A DNA stretch of 64,000 nt, taken from the NCBI GenBank assembly GCA_008933705.1, contig WBUN01000009.1, positions 1 through 64,000 on the forward strand. Reading direction: 5' to 3'. The stretch comes from Hyphomicrobiaceae bacterium. Lineage in GTDB: Bacteria > Pseudomonadota > Alphaproteobacteria > Rhizobiales > Hyphomicrobiaceae. The first letter of the stretch is position 1. The number at the start of each line of letters is the position of its first letter. The position numbers and the translations under genes are program-made. Of this stretch, positions 8,901 to 18,535 are shown piece after piece. Below the pieces are notes generated by a model. It saw only the letters and a list, made by a program, of their open reading frames with translations, made no database searches and had not been told where the DNA came from.

Positions 8901-11900
8901 AGATTGACGTTGCCGGTCAAATCCTTCCAGGTGCCGGCGGCGCCCGGCACATTTGCCTGTCCACCCAGGCGGCCTTCGACTCCCACCTCGCGCGCCACTG
9001 TCGTGACCTGCTCGGCGAAGATGGCGAGCGTGTCGGTCATGTTGTTGATGGTTTCGGCCAGAGCTGCGACCTCGCCTTTGGACTTGACCGCCAGATTCTG
9101 CTTCAGGTCGCCATTTGCCACGGCCGTGACGACCTTGACGATGCCTCGCACCTGCTCGGTAAGGTTGGCGGCCATGACGTTGACCGTGTCGGTGAGATCC
9201 TTCCAGGTGCCGGCAACGCCCGGCACGGCCGCCTGTCCGCCGAGGCGGCCCTCGGTACCGACCTCGCGGGCGACGCGGGTCACCTCCGAGGCGAAGGCGT
9301 TGAGCTGGTCCACCATGGTGTTGATGGTGTTCTTGAGCTCCAGGATCTCGCCCTTCACGTCGACGGTGATCTTGCGCGAGAGGTCGCCGCGAGCGACCGC
9401 GGTCGTCACCTCGGCAATGTTGCGCACCTGCGTCGTGAGATTGGCGGCGAGGAGGTTGACGTTGTCGGTGAGGTCCTTCCAGGTTCCGGCGACGCCGGGC
9501 ACGACGGCCTGTCCGCCCAGGCGGCCCTCGGTGCCGACCTCGCGGGCGACGCGCGTGACCTCCGCCGCGAAAGAGCGGAGCTGTTCCACCATCGTGTTGA
9601 GCGTTTCCTTGAGCTGAAGGATCTCGCCGCGCACGTCGACGGTGATCTTCTTGGAGAGGTCGCCACCGGCGATGGCCGTCGCCACCTCGGCGATGTTGCG
9701 CACCTGAGCGGTCAGATTGCTCGCCATGAAGTTGACGTTGTCGGTGAGGTCCTTCCAGGTTCCGGCGACGCCGGAGACCTGTGCCTGACCGCCGAGCTTG
9801 CCTTCCGTGCCGACCTCGCGGGCGACGCGGGTCACTTCCGAGGCGAAGGCGTTGAGCTGATCCACCATGGTGTTGATGGTGTTCTTGAGCTCCAGGATCT
9901 CGCCCTTCACGTCGACGGTGATCTTGCGTGAGAGATCGCCGCGGGCCACAGCCGTCGTCACCTCCGCGATATTGCGCACCTGCCCGGTCAGGTTGCCTGC
10001 CATGGAGTTCACGCTGTCGGTCAGATCCTTCCACGTTCCGGCAACGCCGGGCACGTTTGCCTGGCCGCCGAGCTTGCCCTCGGTGCCGACCTCGCGCGCC
10101 ACCCGCGTCACCTCGCCGGCGAAACGGTTGAGCTGATCGACCATCGTATTGAGCGTCTCCTTCAGCAGAAGGATCTCGCCGCGGACGTCGACCGTGATCT
10201 TGCGTGAGAGATCACCGCCGGCAATGGCCGTCGCGACCTCCGAGATGTTGCGCACCTGGTCGGTGAGATTGCCGGCCATGGAGTTGACGCTGTCGGTCAG
10301 GTCTTTCCAGGTTCCGGCAACCCCGGGCACGGCTGCTTGTCCGCCGAGCTTGCCGTCGGTGCCGACCTCGCGGGCCACGCGGGTCACCTCGGCCGCAAAG
10401 GCGTTGAGCTGGTCGACCATCGTGTTGATGGTCTCCTTGAGCTGCAGGATCTCGCCGCTGACATTGACGGTGATCTTCTTCGACAGATCGCCTTGAGCGA
10501 CAGCCGTCGCAACTTCCGCGATATTGCGCACCTGGCCGGTCAGGTTGCTGGCCATGGAGTTGACGCTGTCGGTCAGGTCCTTCCAGGTGCCGGCGACACC
10601 ACGCACGATCGCCTGTCCGCCGAGCTTGCCCTCGGTGCCGACCTCGCGGGCGACGCGGGTCACCTCGCCCGCAAAGGCATTGAGCTGATCGACCATGGTG
10701 TTGATGGTTTCCTTCAGCTCGAGGACCTCGCCGCGGACATCGACGGCGATCTTCTTCGACAAGTCGCCGTTGGCGATTGCGGTCGACACTTCGGCAATGT
10801 TGCGCACCTGAGTCGTCAGGTTGCTCGCCATCGAATTGACGCTGTCGGTCAAATCCTTCCAGGTGCCGGCAACGCCGCGAACGTCGGCCTGTCCGCCGAG
10901 ACGGCCCTCGGTGCCGACCTCGCGGGCCACGCGGGTCACCTCCGAAGCGAAGGCATTGAGCTGGTCCACCATGGTGTTGATGGTTTCCTTGAGCTGCAAA
11001 ACCTCGCCGCTGACGTTGACCGTAATCTTCTTGGAAAGGTCGCCGCCGGCGATCGCCGTGGACACCTCGGCAATGTTGCGCACCTGGGCGGTGATGTTGC
11101 TCGCCATCGAGTTCACATTGTCGGTGAGATCCTTCCAGGTGCCGGCAACGCCCGGCACGGTCGCCTGTCCGCCGAGGCGGCCCTCGGTACCGACCTCGCG
11201 GGCGACGCGGGTCACCTCCGAGGCGAAGGCGTTGAGCTGGTCCACCATGGTGTTGATGGTGTTCTTGAGCTCCAGGATCTCGCCCTTCACGTCGACGGTG
11301 ATCTTGCGCGAGAGGTCGCCGCGGGCGACCGCGGTCGTCACCTCGGCAATGTTGCGCACCTGCGTCGTGAGATTGGCGGCGAGGAGGTTGACGTTGTCGG
11401 TGAGGTCCTTCCAGGTGCCGGCGACGCCGGGCACGACGGCCTGTCCGCCCAGGCGGCCCTCGGTGCCGACCTCGCGGGCGACACGCGTGACCTCCGCCGC
11501 GAAAGAGCGGAGCTGGTCGACCATCGTATTGATCGCTTCCTTGAGCTGAAGGATCTCGCCGCGCACGTCGACGGTGATCTTCTTCGACAGATCGCCGCTC
11601 GCCACCGCAATGGTGACTTCCGAGATATTGCGCACCTGAGCGGTCAGGTTGCTGGCCATGAGGTTTACGCTTTCGGTCAGGTCCTTCCAGACCCCCGTCA
11701 CCTCGCGCACTTGCGCCTGCCCCCCCAGCTTGCCGTCCGTGCCAACCTCGCGCGCAACGCGCGTCACTTCCGAGGTGAACACGCTCAGCTGCTTGATCAT
11801 GGTGTTGACGATGGTCGCCGAGCGCAGGAATTCGCCTTTCAGCGGCCTGCCATCGGCGTCGAGGCGCATGGTCACGAGCAGGTTGCCCTGAGCGACTGCT

Positions 11901-12298
11901 TCAATCGTTCGCGTCACCTCTGTCGTCGGCCACAGCAGATCGTCGATCAGGGAATTGACGGAACTCTCCATTTCGCCCCAAGACCCGGTTGTCAGGCCCA
12001 ATCGAAGACGGCGGCGTGTCCTTCCCTCTTTGCCGACGACTTGCCCTACATGCTCCAGCTGCCCGGCTATGTGCTGATTGGTGGAGACGATTTCATTGAA
12101 GGTGTCGGCGATCTTGCCGACGATTCCGGTCGACTCGGCGGCCATGCGGACAGAGAAGTCTCCCATCCGCATCGCCTGGAGCGCGCGGAGCAGCTCATGA
12201 AGCTCGCTTTCATGAGCTGATCCATTTGCTGCCGCCGGAGGTGTTACGGCTGAAGCAGCATCCTTGGCACGGCCGCCGACTTCAGTGTGGTCTTGCAT
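5996..12298 (-). CDS. Giant soluble HAMP-repeat hybrid histidine kinase
   Basis: 2,100 residues without evident transmembrane segments. About thirteen HAMP units occupy roughly residues 30-1180; eleven carry the WKDLT-x2-VN motif spaced exactly 92 residues. Then come a GAF domain (about 1190-1360), a coiled coil, the HisKA dimerisation domain (H1437 in [12 protein letters not shown]), the HATPase domain, and three receiver domains each with its aspartate ([24 protein letters not shown]). This matches the layout of soluble HAMP-array kinases such as fungal group III (Nik1/Os-1) osmosensors, which have fewer repeats. ATG 12298 is preferred to 12319 because of GGGAG at good spacing. An exact EcfG-type promoter lies upstream and the HWE kinase downstream. 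The signal sensed is unknown. Confidence 0.9.
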   Translation of the reverse strand: MQDHTEVGGRAKDAASAVTPPAAANGSAHESELHELLRALQAMRMGDFSVRMAAESTGIVGKIADTFNEIVSTNQHIAGQLEHVGQVVGKEGRTRRRLRLGLTTGSWGEMESSVNSLIDDLLWPTTEVTRTIEAVAQGNLLVTMRLDADGRPLKGEFLRSATIVNTMIKQLSVFTSEVTRVAREVGTDGKLGGQAQVREVTGVWKDLTESVNLMASNLTAQVRNISEVTIAVASGDLSKKITVDVRGEILQLKEAINTMVDQLRSFAAEVTRVAREVGTEGRLGGQAVVPGVAGTWKDLTDNVNLLAANLTTQVRNIAEVTTAVARGDLSRKITVDVKGEILELKNTINTMVDQLNAFASEVTRVAREVGTEGRLGGQATVPGVAGTWKDLTDNVNSMASNITAQVRNIAEVSTAIAGGDLSKKITVNVSGEVLQLKETINTMVDQLNAFASEVTRVAREVGTEGRLGGQADVRGVAGTWKDLTDSVNSMASNLTTQVRNIAEVSTAIANGDLSKKIAVDVRGEVLELKETINTMVDQLNAFAGEVTRVAREVGTEGKLGGQAIVRGVAGTWKDLTDSVNSMASNLTGQVRNIAEVATAVAQGDLSKKITVNVSGEILQLKETINTMVDQLNAFAAEVTRVAREVGTDGKLGGQAAVPGVAGTWKDLTDSVNSMAGNLTDQVRNISEVATAIAGGDLSRKITVDVRGEILLLKETLNTMVDQLNRFAGEVTRVAREVGTEGKLGGQANVPGVAGTWKDLTDSVNSMAGNLTGQVRNIAEVTTAVARGDLSRKITVDVKGEILELKNTINTMVDQLNAFASEVTRVAREVGTEGKLGGQAQVSGVAGTWKDLTDNVNFMASNLTAQVRNIAEVATAIAGGDLSKKITVDVRGEILQLKETLNTMVEQLRSFAAEVTRVAREVGTEGRLGGQAVVPGVAGTWKDLTDNVNLLAANLTTQVRNIAEVTTAVARGDLSRKITVDVKGEILELKNTINTMVDQLNAFASEVTRVAREVGTEGRLGGQAAVPGVAGTWKDLTDTVNVMAANLTEQVRGIVKVVTAVANGDLKQNLAVKSKGEVAALAETINNMTDTLAIFAEQVTTVAREVGVEGRLGGQANVPGAAGTWKDLTGNVNLLAANLTNQVRAIAEVATAVTKGDLTRSIQVDARGEVAELKDYINTMIDNLRLTTERNTEQDWLKTNLARLTSMLQGQRDLATVGTTLLSELVPLVNAHQGLIYQMVAEAEGASHLKLLAKYANDHRCGYPARLSLGEGLVGQSAVEKRRIHVTDIPTDTVRIGSVLLDAMPRSLLVFPIMFEDQIKAVIALASLHHFDPAHITFLEQLTASIGIVLNSIEATMQTEALLTQSQQLAGELQTQQKELQQTNEELEQKAQQLAERNVEVEAKNQEIEQARRALEEKATELSLTSKYKSEFLANMSHELRTPLNSILILGQQLSENPDGNLSDQQVEFARTIHGAGTDLMNLISDILDLSKIESGTVSVDAEEIYFTSLMDTVSRPFRHEAERRHLSFDVELDPHLARSLVTDSKRLQQVLKNLLSNAFKFTEHGGVRLRIFGAESGWSLDHAGLGKSPAVVAFEVTDTGIGISPEKQRIIFEAFQQADAGTSRKYGGTGLGLAISRELASLLGGEIQLRSTPGKGSTFTLYLPLKYAGPAPSQTAQSTVAVPVPGSTVHRLPERPVEQVADDRDDLRPGDIVLLIVEDDPHYARVLIDLAHDNGFKVLVAATGADAITLANDYHPTAVSLDVFLPDMLGWTVLSQLKQNPATRHIPVQVVTLEEDRQHALSRGAFAFITKPASPEGLRTALSRIRDFAEPRRKRLLVVEDDDAERFSIAELLGHEDIDILTAENGAQALSILRNQGSDCVVLDLRLPDMSGFEVLEKIRDDTRLAEIPVVVFTGRELTPEEDAQLHTMARSVVVKGVESPERLLDETALFLHRLISDLPPEKQRMLARLHNTDEDLIGRTVLLVDDDARNIFALSSVLERRGMRVLTATTGKEAIGILQSTAEVAIALMDIMMPEMDGYQTMQEIRKDDRLRRLPIIALTAKAMKGDREKCVAAGASDYLAKPVNIEQLLATLRMWLHR
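8922..11957 (-). repeat. Eleven tandem 276-bp HAMP-coding repeats
   Basis: The complement of the WKDLT codons recurs at 8922, 9198, 9474, 9750, 10026, 10302, 10578, 10854, 11130, 11406 and 11682, exactly 276 bases apart, with no indel in any unit. A degenerate twelfth unit sits near 11958. The tract 9188-9583 is almost identical to 11120-11515 (about four differences by eye), seven units away. Confidence 0.9.
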
Positions 12299-12449
12299 AG
12301 AACGCTCCCATACGCGCACGGACGGCCTGGCCAGCCGGGAGTGCGATCAAGTTGGGGATGCGAAGGAACAGTCATCGCCACAAGCCCGGATGTGGTCCGG
12401 CGCGCATCGGTTCTGGCGGGCGCACCCCCGTTCTGACCTAACTAAGAGC

Positions 12450-12475
12450 AACGCCAAGCGGGGAGGGACGGTTCC
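12450..12475 (-). promoter_or_regulatory. EcfG-type stress promoter for the two-kinase operon
   Basis: On the minus strand GGAAC (12475-12471), a 17-base spacer and CGTT (12453-12450) match the EcfG consensus exactly. It reads toward the HAMP kinase start at 12298, leaving a leader of about 145 bases. Confidence 0.5.
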
Positions 12476-12593
12476 AAGATGCTTCGATAAATTTCCTGGC
12501 AGCCCTCGATCGTCGGGCAAGGGCAGCACTGGCGAGGTGCAGGGCCGCACTGCCCGCGGTTGCGCCCTTGCTTCAAACGTTCGGGAGCCGGAC

Positions 12594-12618
12594 TGAACCG
12601 GGTCACTGGCGTGGCGTT
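12594..12618 (+). promoter_or_regulatory. Near-consensus EcfG-type promoter for the Cys-rich protein
   Basis: TGAAC (12594-12598), 16 bases, CGTT (12615-12618): one mismatch in the -35. It lies 24 bases before the ATG at 12643 and is divergent from the kinase promoter at 12450. Confidence 0.4.
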
Positions 12619-12642
12619 GAGCTTTGGCAAAGGAGGCTCGAC

Positions 12643-12939
12643 ATGTCAGGCCAGATGATCACGCGGCTCGATGGCCGAAACATCTGCTACCACGATGAAT
12701 TGGGCGTGCTGCATCAGTGCAAGGGTTTTCGGCTGGACCGGCGGACCCGGCTGTTCTGGACCCTGTGCAACAGGGACGCGCCGGCCGACAAGGTGCATGC
12801 GCAGGCGCGCGGCGAAGCACTCACATGTCCGGAGTGCCACTGGATGGCATGCGAGCAGGCGCGGCGCATATGGGCCGCTTCCGCCATCCGGCCCAGGCCA
12901 ACAGTCGGTGGGCTTCCGTTCAAGCCCGATCTCGACTGA
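12643..12939 (+). CDS. Cys-rich small protein, possible zinc ribbon, unknown function
   Basis: 98 residues. Start chosen because AAAGGAGG lies just upstream of ATG 12643. Cysteines at 15, 26, 42, 62, 65 and 70, including CPECHWMAC, could bind a metal in a ribbon-like knuckle. No signal peptide or membrane segment is seen. It has no recognised family. The gene is divergent from the HAMP kinase operon and has a near-consensus EcfG-type promoter, so it may belong to the same stress regulon. Confidence 0.6.
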   Translation: MSGQMITRLDGRNICYHDELGVLHQCKGFRLDRRTRLFWTLCNRDAPADKVHAQARGEALTCPECHWMACEQARRIWAASAIRPRPTVGGLPFKPDLD

Positions 12940-13511
12940 CGCATGGCTCCTTCTACGGCGTGAGGGGGCTTGCGTTGTTGCCCAATCACGACGTGGTCCT
13001 GGGCTGCCGAACAGAAACCCACCACCCGAAGTACAATGCGCTTGCATGCATCTTCAGTGTGAGCGCCCAAGCGGCAGCGAAGCGATCGGCTCGCGGGACA
13101 GCGAGCGCGACATCACGATCCTGCACAAGCGCGGTGCCTCAATTGTCGCCATGTATGCCCGTCTCGCCGCCGTGCCGCGCAAGCACGTGCAGCGATGCGC
13201 TTCCAGCGCGGACCTCAGGGGAGAGGCCGCAAGAATCGCTTGTGCGGATCGGCGAGAGAGGGCGGCGCGGCCGCAATGTGCGCCGCGCCATCACGTGGGG
13301 ACTTCGCTGCAGTCCGATCCGACATGATTGCGCGAGCAACGCCGTCGCTGGGCCCAAACCGGCGTTAGCAAGGAGCGGGGCGGAGTAGTGTGCGATGGGA
13401 CCTTCGGGTCATCAGGCTCGGTCAGGCGCGGCGACGTGGTGAGCAACTCTCGGGCCCCAGCGATGTCGCCGGTACGATTGCCATTTTGAAGGGTGGAACA
13501 ACTCTCGAAGC
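12940..13511. other. Non-coding stretch with no recognisable gene
   Basis: Open frames exist on both strands here but none looks like a protein: they are Arg/Ser/Ala-rich, lack ribosome sites and change frame. The stretch ends at the IS1380-type remnant and may be decayed flanking DNA of that insertion. Confidence 0.5.
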
Positions 13512-13925
13512 CTAGGTTTGGGAGCCGTGTTGAGGGCGGTGGCTGCAGTGACGTTTCGAACCCGCTCGGGGTCGGCGATTGCGGCTCGCGCAGCGCATGC
13601 CGCCTCGAGGTGCGCGCGTGGCGATGACGCCGGTCATGGCGCTGAGCATGGTCGTGTGAGGATAGCTGGCTGGGAACGCCAGACTGATCTTGCCCTTCAG
13701 CTCCTCGACGCGCACGGCGACCTTCACGAACGCGCCGCATGGTCTCGAACGTGGCGCCGGGCCGGCGGGAGCGTTTCGGCGACGCCGTGCACAAGTTGTG
13801 CAGCAGCCAGTAGACGCCCATGCGGAGGAACAGTCGGAACTGGTCAGCCTGCCAGCGCGAGCACGGCGACTTGTCGGAGCGCGTGAAGCGTTTGATCAGG
13901 TTCTCGGCGCCCCGCGCTTGCCGGT
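13512..13925 (-). pseudogene. IS1380-family transposase, 3' fragment, frameshifted
   Basis: Reading minus from about 13925 gives AENLIKRFTRSDKSPCSRW followed by QFRLFLRMGVYWLLHNLC, the conserved C-terminal part of IS1380-type DDE transposases. Near 13730 the frame breaks: the family continuation VKVAVRVEELKGKISLAFPA lies in another frame and runs to a stop at 13512. The N-terminal two thirds and any complete ends are missing. The fragment abuts the IclR gene at 13933, so the IS junction probably lies there. Confidence 0.75.
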
Positions 13926-13932
13926 CTCTCGC

Positions 13933-14763
13933 TCAAAGGGCAGCCCCCTTTGCGAGGATGGCCCGCCGCGATCCGGAAGCCATTGGCCCGAGAAGGGGAG
14001 CGAGTTCCTCCTCGATACGGGCCACCTCCTCGCGGATCCAGGCGACGATGTTGATGCGTCGCGCCGGCTCCATGCGCGACGAGATCGCGGCGACGCTGAG
14101 CGCCGCGATCGGGTGCCCGTCGGATGTGCAGATCGGCACGCCGACAGCGGTCATGCCAGGAATGATGCGATTGTCATTGATGGCAAACCCCCATTGCCGG
14201 CTGGCCGCAGCCATTTCCCGCAACGTTGCGCCATCGAGGCCAAACGCGGCGACGGCCGATGCGGAAAGGTCCAGCAGGCGTTGTGATTCCTCAGGCGGAA
14301 GGAACGCAAGGAGCGCCAGAGACCCCGCTCCTACGCCAAGGGGGCGGCGGTCCCCCACTTTGAGCGTCAGCGTCTTGATCGGGAAGGCGCCTTCCTCCCG
14401 CGCGATGCACATGGCTTCATCGCCAACCCGCAGCGTTAGATACACCGTGTCGGATGTGAGATCTGCGAGCCGCCTCAAGCTGGGTTGAGCCCGGCGGGCA
14501 AGACCGAAGCGGTTGCTGGCAGCTGCACCGAGCGCAGCCAGACGAATGCCCGGGAAGTATCGCCCGCTGTGCGCGTCGACCTCCACCAAGCCGAGCCTCT
14601 CCAGCGCTTTCAGGAAGCGGTGGCTGGTGGCCCGCCCCAGATCGCTGTCGCGGACGATATCGGCCAGTCGGCATCCCTCATCGGCGCGCGCCGCAACAAT
14701 GCCCAGCACGGCCACTGCTCGCTCGACGCTCTGAATTCCAGACGTGCTGTTGTTGTCCCGCAT
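13933..14763 (-). CDS. IclR-family transcriptional regulator
   Basis: 276 residues, a normal IclR length. A winged helix-turn-helix fills about residues 8-70 (SVERAVAVLGIVA, then DSDLGRATSHRFLKALERLGL) and the effector-binding domain follows (MCIAREEGAFPIKTLTLKVG, and the late motif INDNRIIPGMTAVGVPI). ATG 14763 is chosen because the family's N-terminus starts here; the frame is open to 15054 but without IclR sequence. The gene is divergent from the TPP enzyme gene and probably controls it together with the Bug protein gene. An inverted repeat at 14787-14807 lies just before its start. The effector is likely a small aromatic or organic acid, by analogy only. Confidence 0.9.
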   Translation of the reverse strand: MRDNNSTSGIQSVERAVAVLGIVAARADEGCRLADIVRDSDLGRATSHRFLKALERLGLVEVDAHSGRYFPGIRLAALGAAASNRFGLARRAQPSLRRLADLTSDTVYLTLRVGDEAMCIAREEGAFPIKTLTLKVGDRRPLGVGAGSLALLAFLPPEESQRLLDLSASAVAAFGLDGATLREMAAASRQWGFAINDNRIIPGMTAVGVPICTSDGHPIAALSVAAISSRMEPARRINIVAWIREEVARIEEELAPLLGPMASGSRRAILAKGAAL

Positions 14764-14786
14764 GAGCTTGCAAAAGTTACATCGAT

Positions 14787-14807
14787 ATGTCTTATTGGTC
14801 AAGACAT
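14787..14807. promoter_or_regulatory. Candidate IclR operator
   Basis: Perfect 7-base inverted repeat ATGTCTT / AAGACAT with a 7-base spacer, 24 bases upstream of the IclR start. The 339-base divergent gap 14764-15102 shows no other clear element. Confidence 0.4.
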
Positions 14808-15102
14808 CATCTCGCATAGTGAGAGAACGCGTGTCCCCATATCTACAGCCGCTTCTCGCGTCGTTCTGTGCATTCGAGCTATCCAACGAGCGGGCAGACA
14901 GAGGTGCTGGCCTTGACTGCTTGGAGGGCTGCGTCGGGCTTTCCCTCAGGCGGGACACACACTGGAATAGTATTCCACAGAGAGAGACAACATTGGCGCT
15001 GCCAGCACTGGCCCGACCAGATCGTTTGGCGAGCTGGGGTCCGCATGAGCGCACGGAGCCTTATCAGCGCGGTGCAAGCTGGGGTTGGAAGGGAACGCCG
15101 AC

Positions 15103-16860
15103 ATGAAAAGCCCATCTGAGGCACCAAATTCCAGCGATGTCCGCCGGCTCTCAGGAGGCGCCGTTCTGGCCGAAATGCTCAAGGCCCATGAAGTCGGGCC
15201 CATGTTTGGGATGGGTGGATTTCAGCTTCTGCCCTTCTACGATGCCGTGCGCTCACTCGACCTCCAGCACCATCTCGTCAACGATGAGCGCTGCGGCTCC
15301 TTCGCCGCCGATGCCTATGCGCGCGTCACCCACAGGCCAGGCGTGTGCGACGCTACGCTCGGGCCGGGCGCAACCAACCTCGTGACGGCGCTTGTCGAAA
15401 GCCTCAATGCGGGGGTTCCTCAGATCGTGTTGGTCGGCGACACGCATCGCGATCACGCCTGGCGCAACATGACCCAGGAAGCGCGCCAGGTGGACATCCT
15501 TCGGCCAGCCGTGAAGGAAATCATCCGGATCGAGCAGACCCGGCGCATTCCCGAGTTCGTTCGCCGGGCGTTCGCTGTCGCAACCGCGGGGCGCCCCGGC
15601 CCTGTCGTGCTCGATATCCCAGAGGACGTCTGCCACGGGCTGCACGACTTTGATGCTCATGAACTATGGGCTGATCCCTCCACGCTCGCGACAGCTTCCC
15701 GGCGGGCGCGGCCCGATCCCCGCGAGGTAACACGCGCAGCCGACCTGATCTCCCGCGCCAGCCGTCCATTGCTGCTTGTGGGTGGGGGCCTCCATCTGTC
15801 GCAAGGCTACGGGCCGCTGGCGAAACTCGCCGAATCTCAAAATATCCCGGTCGCCCACACCATGTCGGGAAAAGGCGCCCTTGCATGCACGCACTCGCAC
15901 TCGGCAGGGCTGTTCGGCCGCTATTCCCGCATCGCCAACGATCTGATTGCCGAAGCCGATCTGCTCATCGTCGTCGGCTGCAAGCTCGGCGAGATTGCGA
16001 CCAGGCGCTACCAGCTCGTTCCGCCGAGGGCATCCGTCATCCAGATTGATGTCGTGGCAGAGGAGATCGGCCGTACCGGCCGGGTCGATGTTGCTCTGGC
16101 CGGCGATGCCCGCCTGGCGCTCGAAGACCTCCTTGCGGCGCTCGCTGATGCCGCGCAAGCTGGTGCGCGGCGCCGAGACTATGCCGAGGAAGTGCCTGCG
16201 CGCATGGCGAAATGGCGCGAAGGCGCCGGCCATCGGCTGCACGCAGCGGACCGGCCGGTCCAAGTCGGACGTCTCCTGACAGAGATCAATCGCTCACTCC
16301 CTGCCGACGGCATCATGGTGGCCGATGGCGGCTTCGCCGCGCACTGGGCTGGCCTGCTCTTCGATACCAAGCAAGCCGGCCGCCACTTCGTGGCCAATCG
16401 CGGATTTGCGTCGATCGGCTATGGCCTGCCCGGCAGCCTCGGCGCCCAGCTCGCGGCGCCGCGGCACCGCGTGCTCGGGCTGACGGGCGACGGCGGCTTC
16501 AACATGGTGGCAGGCGAGCTCGAGACGGCTCGGCGTGCGGCCGCTCCGTTTGTGCTCTGCATCGTCAACAACGCAGCCTCCGGCTATGTGAAGGCTCTGC
16601 AGCACGCCGTCTATGGCGCCGGGAGGTACCAATCCTCCGATCTGCTCGAGATCAACTACGCCGACGTCGCACGCGCCTACGGCTGTCTCGGCCTGCGTGT
16701 CGAGGATCCGGAGGAGCTTCCCCGCGCGCTTGCTGCCGCGCTGGAGAATACCGATACGCCGACGCTGCTGGACGTCGTCGTCACGCGAGATCCCGGCAAG
16801 ATGCTCCCGGGCATCGATAACCGCACCCTGAAGGTCGAACAGGGCGACCGGCCCGTGTGA
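15103..16860 (+). CDS. Thiamine-diphosphate-dependent enzyme of the acetolactate synthase type
   Basis: 585 residues with the three-domain fold of the acetolactate synthase/benzoylformate decarboxylase superfamily. The N-terminal pyrimidine-binding domain has the catalytic glutamate in NDERCGSFAADAYAR. The central domain carries SRPLLLVGGGLHLSQGYGPL. The C-terminal ThDP motif starts GDGGFNMVAGELETA and ends about 30 residues later in NN. ATG 15103 follows GGAAGGGA; an in-frame TTG at 15085 is less likely. It is divergent from the IclR gene and 80 bases ahead of a Bug binding protein, so it probably belongs to a local carboxylate catabolic unit rather than branched-chain amino acid synthesis. 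The exact reaction (decarboxylase, carboligase or acyl-transfer) cannot be told. Confidence 0.85.
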   Translation: MKSPSEAPNSSDVRRLSGGAVLAEMLKAHEVGPMFGMGGFQLLPFYDAVRSLDLQHHLVNDERCGSFAADAYARVTHRPGVCDATLGPGATNLVTALVESLNAGVPQIVLVGDTHRDHAWRNMTQEARQVDILRPAVKEIIRIEQTRRIPEFVRRAFAVATAGRPGPVVLDIPEDVCHGLHDFDAHELWADPSTLATASRRARPDPREVTRAADLISRASRPLLLVGGGLHLSQGYGPLAKLAESQNIPVAHTMSGKGALACTHSHSAGLFGRYSRIANDLIAEADLLIVVGCKLGEIATRRYQLVPPRASVIQIDVVAEEIGRTGRVDVALAGDARLALEDLLAALADAAQAGARRRDYAEEVPARMAKWREGAGHRLHAADRPVQVGRLLTEINRSLPADGIMVADGGFAAHWAGLLFDTKQAGRHFVANRGFASIGYGLPGSLGAQLAAPRHRVLGLTGDGGFNMVAGELETARRAAAPFVLCIVNNAASGYVKALQHAVYGAGRYQSSDLLEINYADVARAYGCLGLRVEDPEELPRALAAALENTDTPTLLDVVVTRDPGKMLPGIDNRTLKVEQGDRPV

Positions 16861-16940
16861 GCCTCAGGGGCTTCCCGCACCAAACCAGGCGCAAACTCGC
16901 AGGCTGCGCCTCACCATCGCAAGCGACAGGAGGACGTCCA

Positions 16941-17939
16941 ATGCCCAAGATCACACGCCGCACCATCGCCAAGTCCCTTTGCGCCGCGCTGGCCGTGCCC
17001 ATCGTCGGTCGCGCATCGGCCCAGGGAGCTGGAGCCTATCCGCCCGCCGGGCAAACCCTGAAGGTCATCGTGCCGTATCCGGCCGGCGGGGCCACGGACG
17101 TCGTCGGCCGCATCGTCGCCGATCGCCTCTCGGCCCTGTGGAACGTCCCCCTGATCGTCGAGAACGTGGCCGGGGCAGCCTCCAACATCGGCACGGACCG
17201 CGTGGCGAAAGGGCCGGCCGACGGCACACAGATTCTTATTGTGACGCCGCAGATCGCGATCAACCAGTTCCTCTATGCCAAGCTGGCCTTCGATCCAGAG
17301 AAGGATATCGTCCCGATTGCACAGGTCGCTCGCCTCCCCAACATCCTTGTCGTGAAGAAGGCACTTGGAGAGTCGATCAAGACGGTGAAGGACCTCATCG
17401 ACTATGCCAAGGCCAATCCCGGCAAGCTCAATTACGCCTCGTCGGGCGCCGGCTCGACCATCCACCTCTCCGCTGAGATGTTCAAGCGCAGGACGGGCAC
17501 CGACATGGTCCACGTTGCCTACCGCGGCAGCGCACCGGCGGTGAATGATCTCGTTGCTGGCCACGTTGACCTGATGTTCGACAACGCAACGTCGATCATC
17601 GGCCAGGTGCGCAGCGGCACAGTCGGGGCGCTCGGCATCACCTCGGCGACGCGTTCGGCGCTCCTGCCCGACCTCCCACCGATCGCCGACACCGTGCCAG
17701 GCTTCGACACCGCTGCATGGTTCGGCATCGGCGTGCGCTCGGAAACGCCCGAGCCCATTATCGACAAGATCGAGCAATCCGTGCTCAAGGTCATGCAAGA
17801 GGCCGTCGTCAAAGAGCGTCTGGCGAACGTCATCACCGACGCGGCCCCTTCCGACCGCCGCACCTTTGGCGCCTGGGTCGTCGGCGAGCGCAAGAAGTGG
17901 GGCGATCTCATTCGCGAGCTCAAGATCACCGCCCAGTAG
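16941..17939 (+). CDS. Bug/TctC-type tripartite tricarboxylate transporter binding protein
   Basis: 332 residues. The N-terminus has a twin-arginine-like start (TRRTIAKSL) and a signal peptide cleaved near ASA-QG. The mature part shows Bug landmarks: VIVPYPAGGATDVVGRI, a middle NYASSGAGSTIHLSAEMF, and VAYRGSAPAVNDLVAGHVDLMFD. It should bind a carboxylate in the periplasm. No TctA/TctB membrane genes are adjacent, so it is an orphan, which is common for Bug proteins. The start at 16941 has ACAGGAGG upstream. Probably the same transcript as the TPP enzyme. The stop is followed immediately by an IS630 remnant, but the C-terminus looks intact. Confidence 0.9.
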   Translation: MPKITRRTIAKSLCAALAVPIVGRASAQGAGAYPPAGQTLKVIVPYPAGGATDVVGRIVADRLSALWNVPLIVENVAGAASNIGTDRVAKGPADGTQILIVTPQIAINQFLYAKLAFDPEKDIVPIAQVARLPNILVVKKALGESIKTVKDLIDYAKANPGKLNYASSGAGSTIHLSAEMFKRRTGTDMVHVAYRGSAPAVNDLVAGHVDLMFDNATSIIGQVRSGTVGALGITSATRSALLPDLPPIADTVPGFDTAAWFGIGVRSETPEPIIDKIEQSVLKVMQEAVVKERLANVITDAAPSDRRTFGAWVVGERKKWGDLIRELKITAQ

Positions 17940-18412
17940 GTGTGGGCGGCCAGCCGTCGCAGCTCGATGGCCGAGGCGACGGACGACGGGCTCGGCACCA
18001 ACGCCATCATGTGACGGACGGGCAAGTCGAAGCAGTGCGTGTGGCGCTGGCAGGAGCGCTACATCGAGGAGGGCATCGGATCGTGCGCTGGTACCCTGCG
18101 TCGACGAGAAGACCCAGGTTCAGGCGCTCGATCGCACGCAGCCGGGCCTTCCAATGAAGAAGGGCGGCGCGGCGACGATGACCCACGACTACAAGCGCAA
18201 CGGCGTGACGACGCTCTATGCTGCGATGGACGTGAAGAGCGGTCTCGTGATCGGCGGCTGCCAGCCGCGCCATCGCGCCAAGGAGTTCATCGCCTTCCTG
18301 AAGAAGATCGACTGCTGCATGCACAAGGCGCTCGATATCCATGTCGTGCTTGACAACTCCTCGATCCCACAAGACACCGGACGTGAAGGCGTGGCTCGCT
18401 AATCGCAATGAA
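17940..18412 (+). pseudogene. IS630-family transposase remnant, internally deleted
   Basis: The sequence opens with an IS630 helix-turn-helix piece (GLGTNAIM, stop at 18012, then RTGKSKQCVWRWQERYIEEG). It jumps to the catalytic region (CVDEKTQVQALDRTQPGLP, then MTHDYKRNGVTTLYAAMDVKSG), with about a hundred intervening residues missing. A further one-base insertion near 18365 shifts the expected continuation (HKTPDVKAWLANRN) out of frame. There are three separate lesions, so it is inactive. Confidence 0.8.
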
Positions 18413-18435
18413 TAGAGGCACTCTGATCAATATTG

Positions 18436-18460
18436 GAGCGCTTTCTGTTTGATGTGAATC
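18436..18460 (+). repeat. Possible left terminal inverted repeat of an IS630-type element
   Basis: This 25-base segment matches, in reverse complement, 33041-33065 with seven differences, all transitions. This copy lies 75 bases before a transposase start; the other lies just after a transposase stop, as expected for left and right ends of one IS type. Confidence 0.35.
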
Positions 18461-18535
18461 GGAACTGCCACGGGGGGTTCCCGCGGTCGCGCAAATCAGA
18501 TTCGGATGCTCCGTCGGCAGCGGCGGAGGGATGCC

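Noticed and set aside
8922-11957. CRISPR-like array, because of regular repeats
   Set aside because: The 276-base period is coding throughout and has no short repeat/spacer structure.
8159-12220. Long plus-strand open frames (8159-9931 and 10337-12220) with repeated His/Asp/Val-rich sequence
   Set aside because: They are the complement of the tandem HAMP repeats, so their periodicity comes from the real gene.
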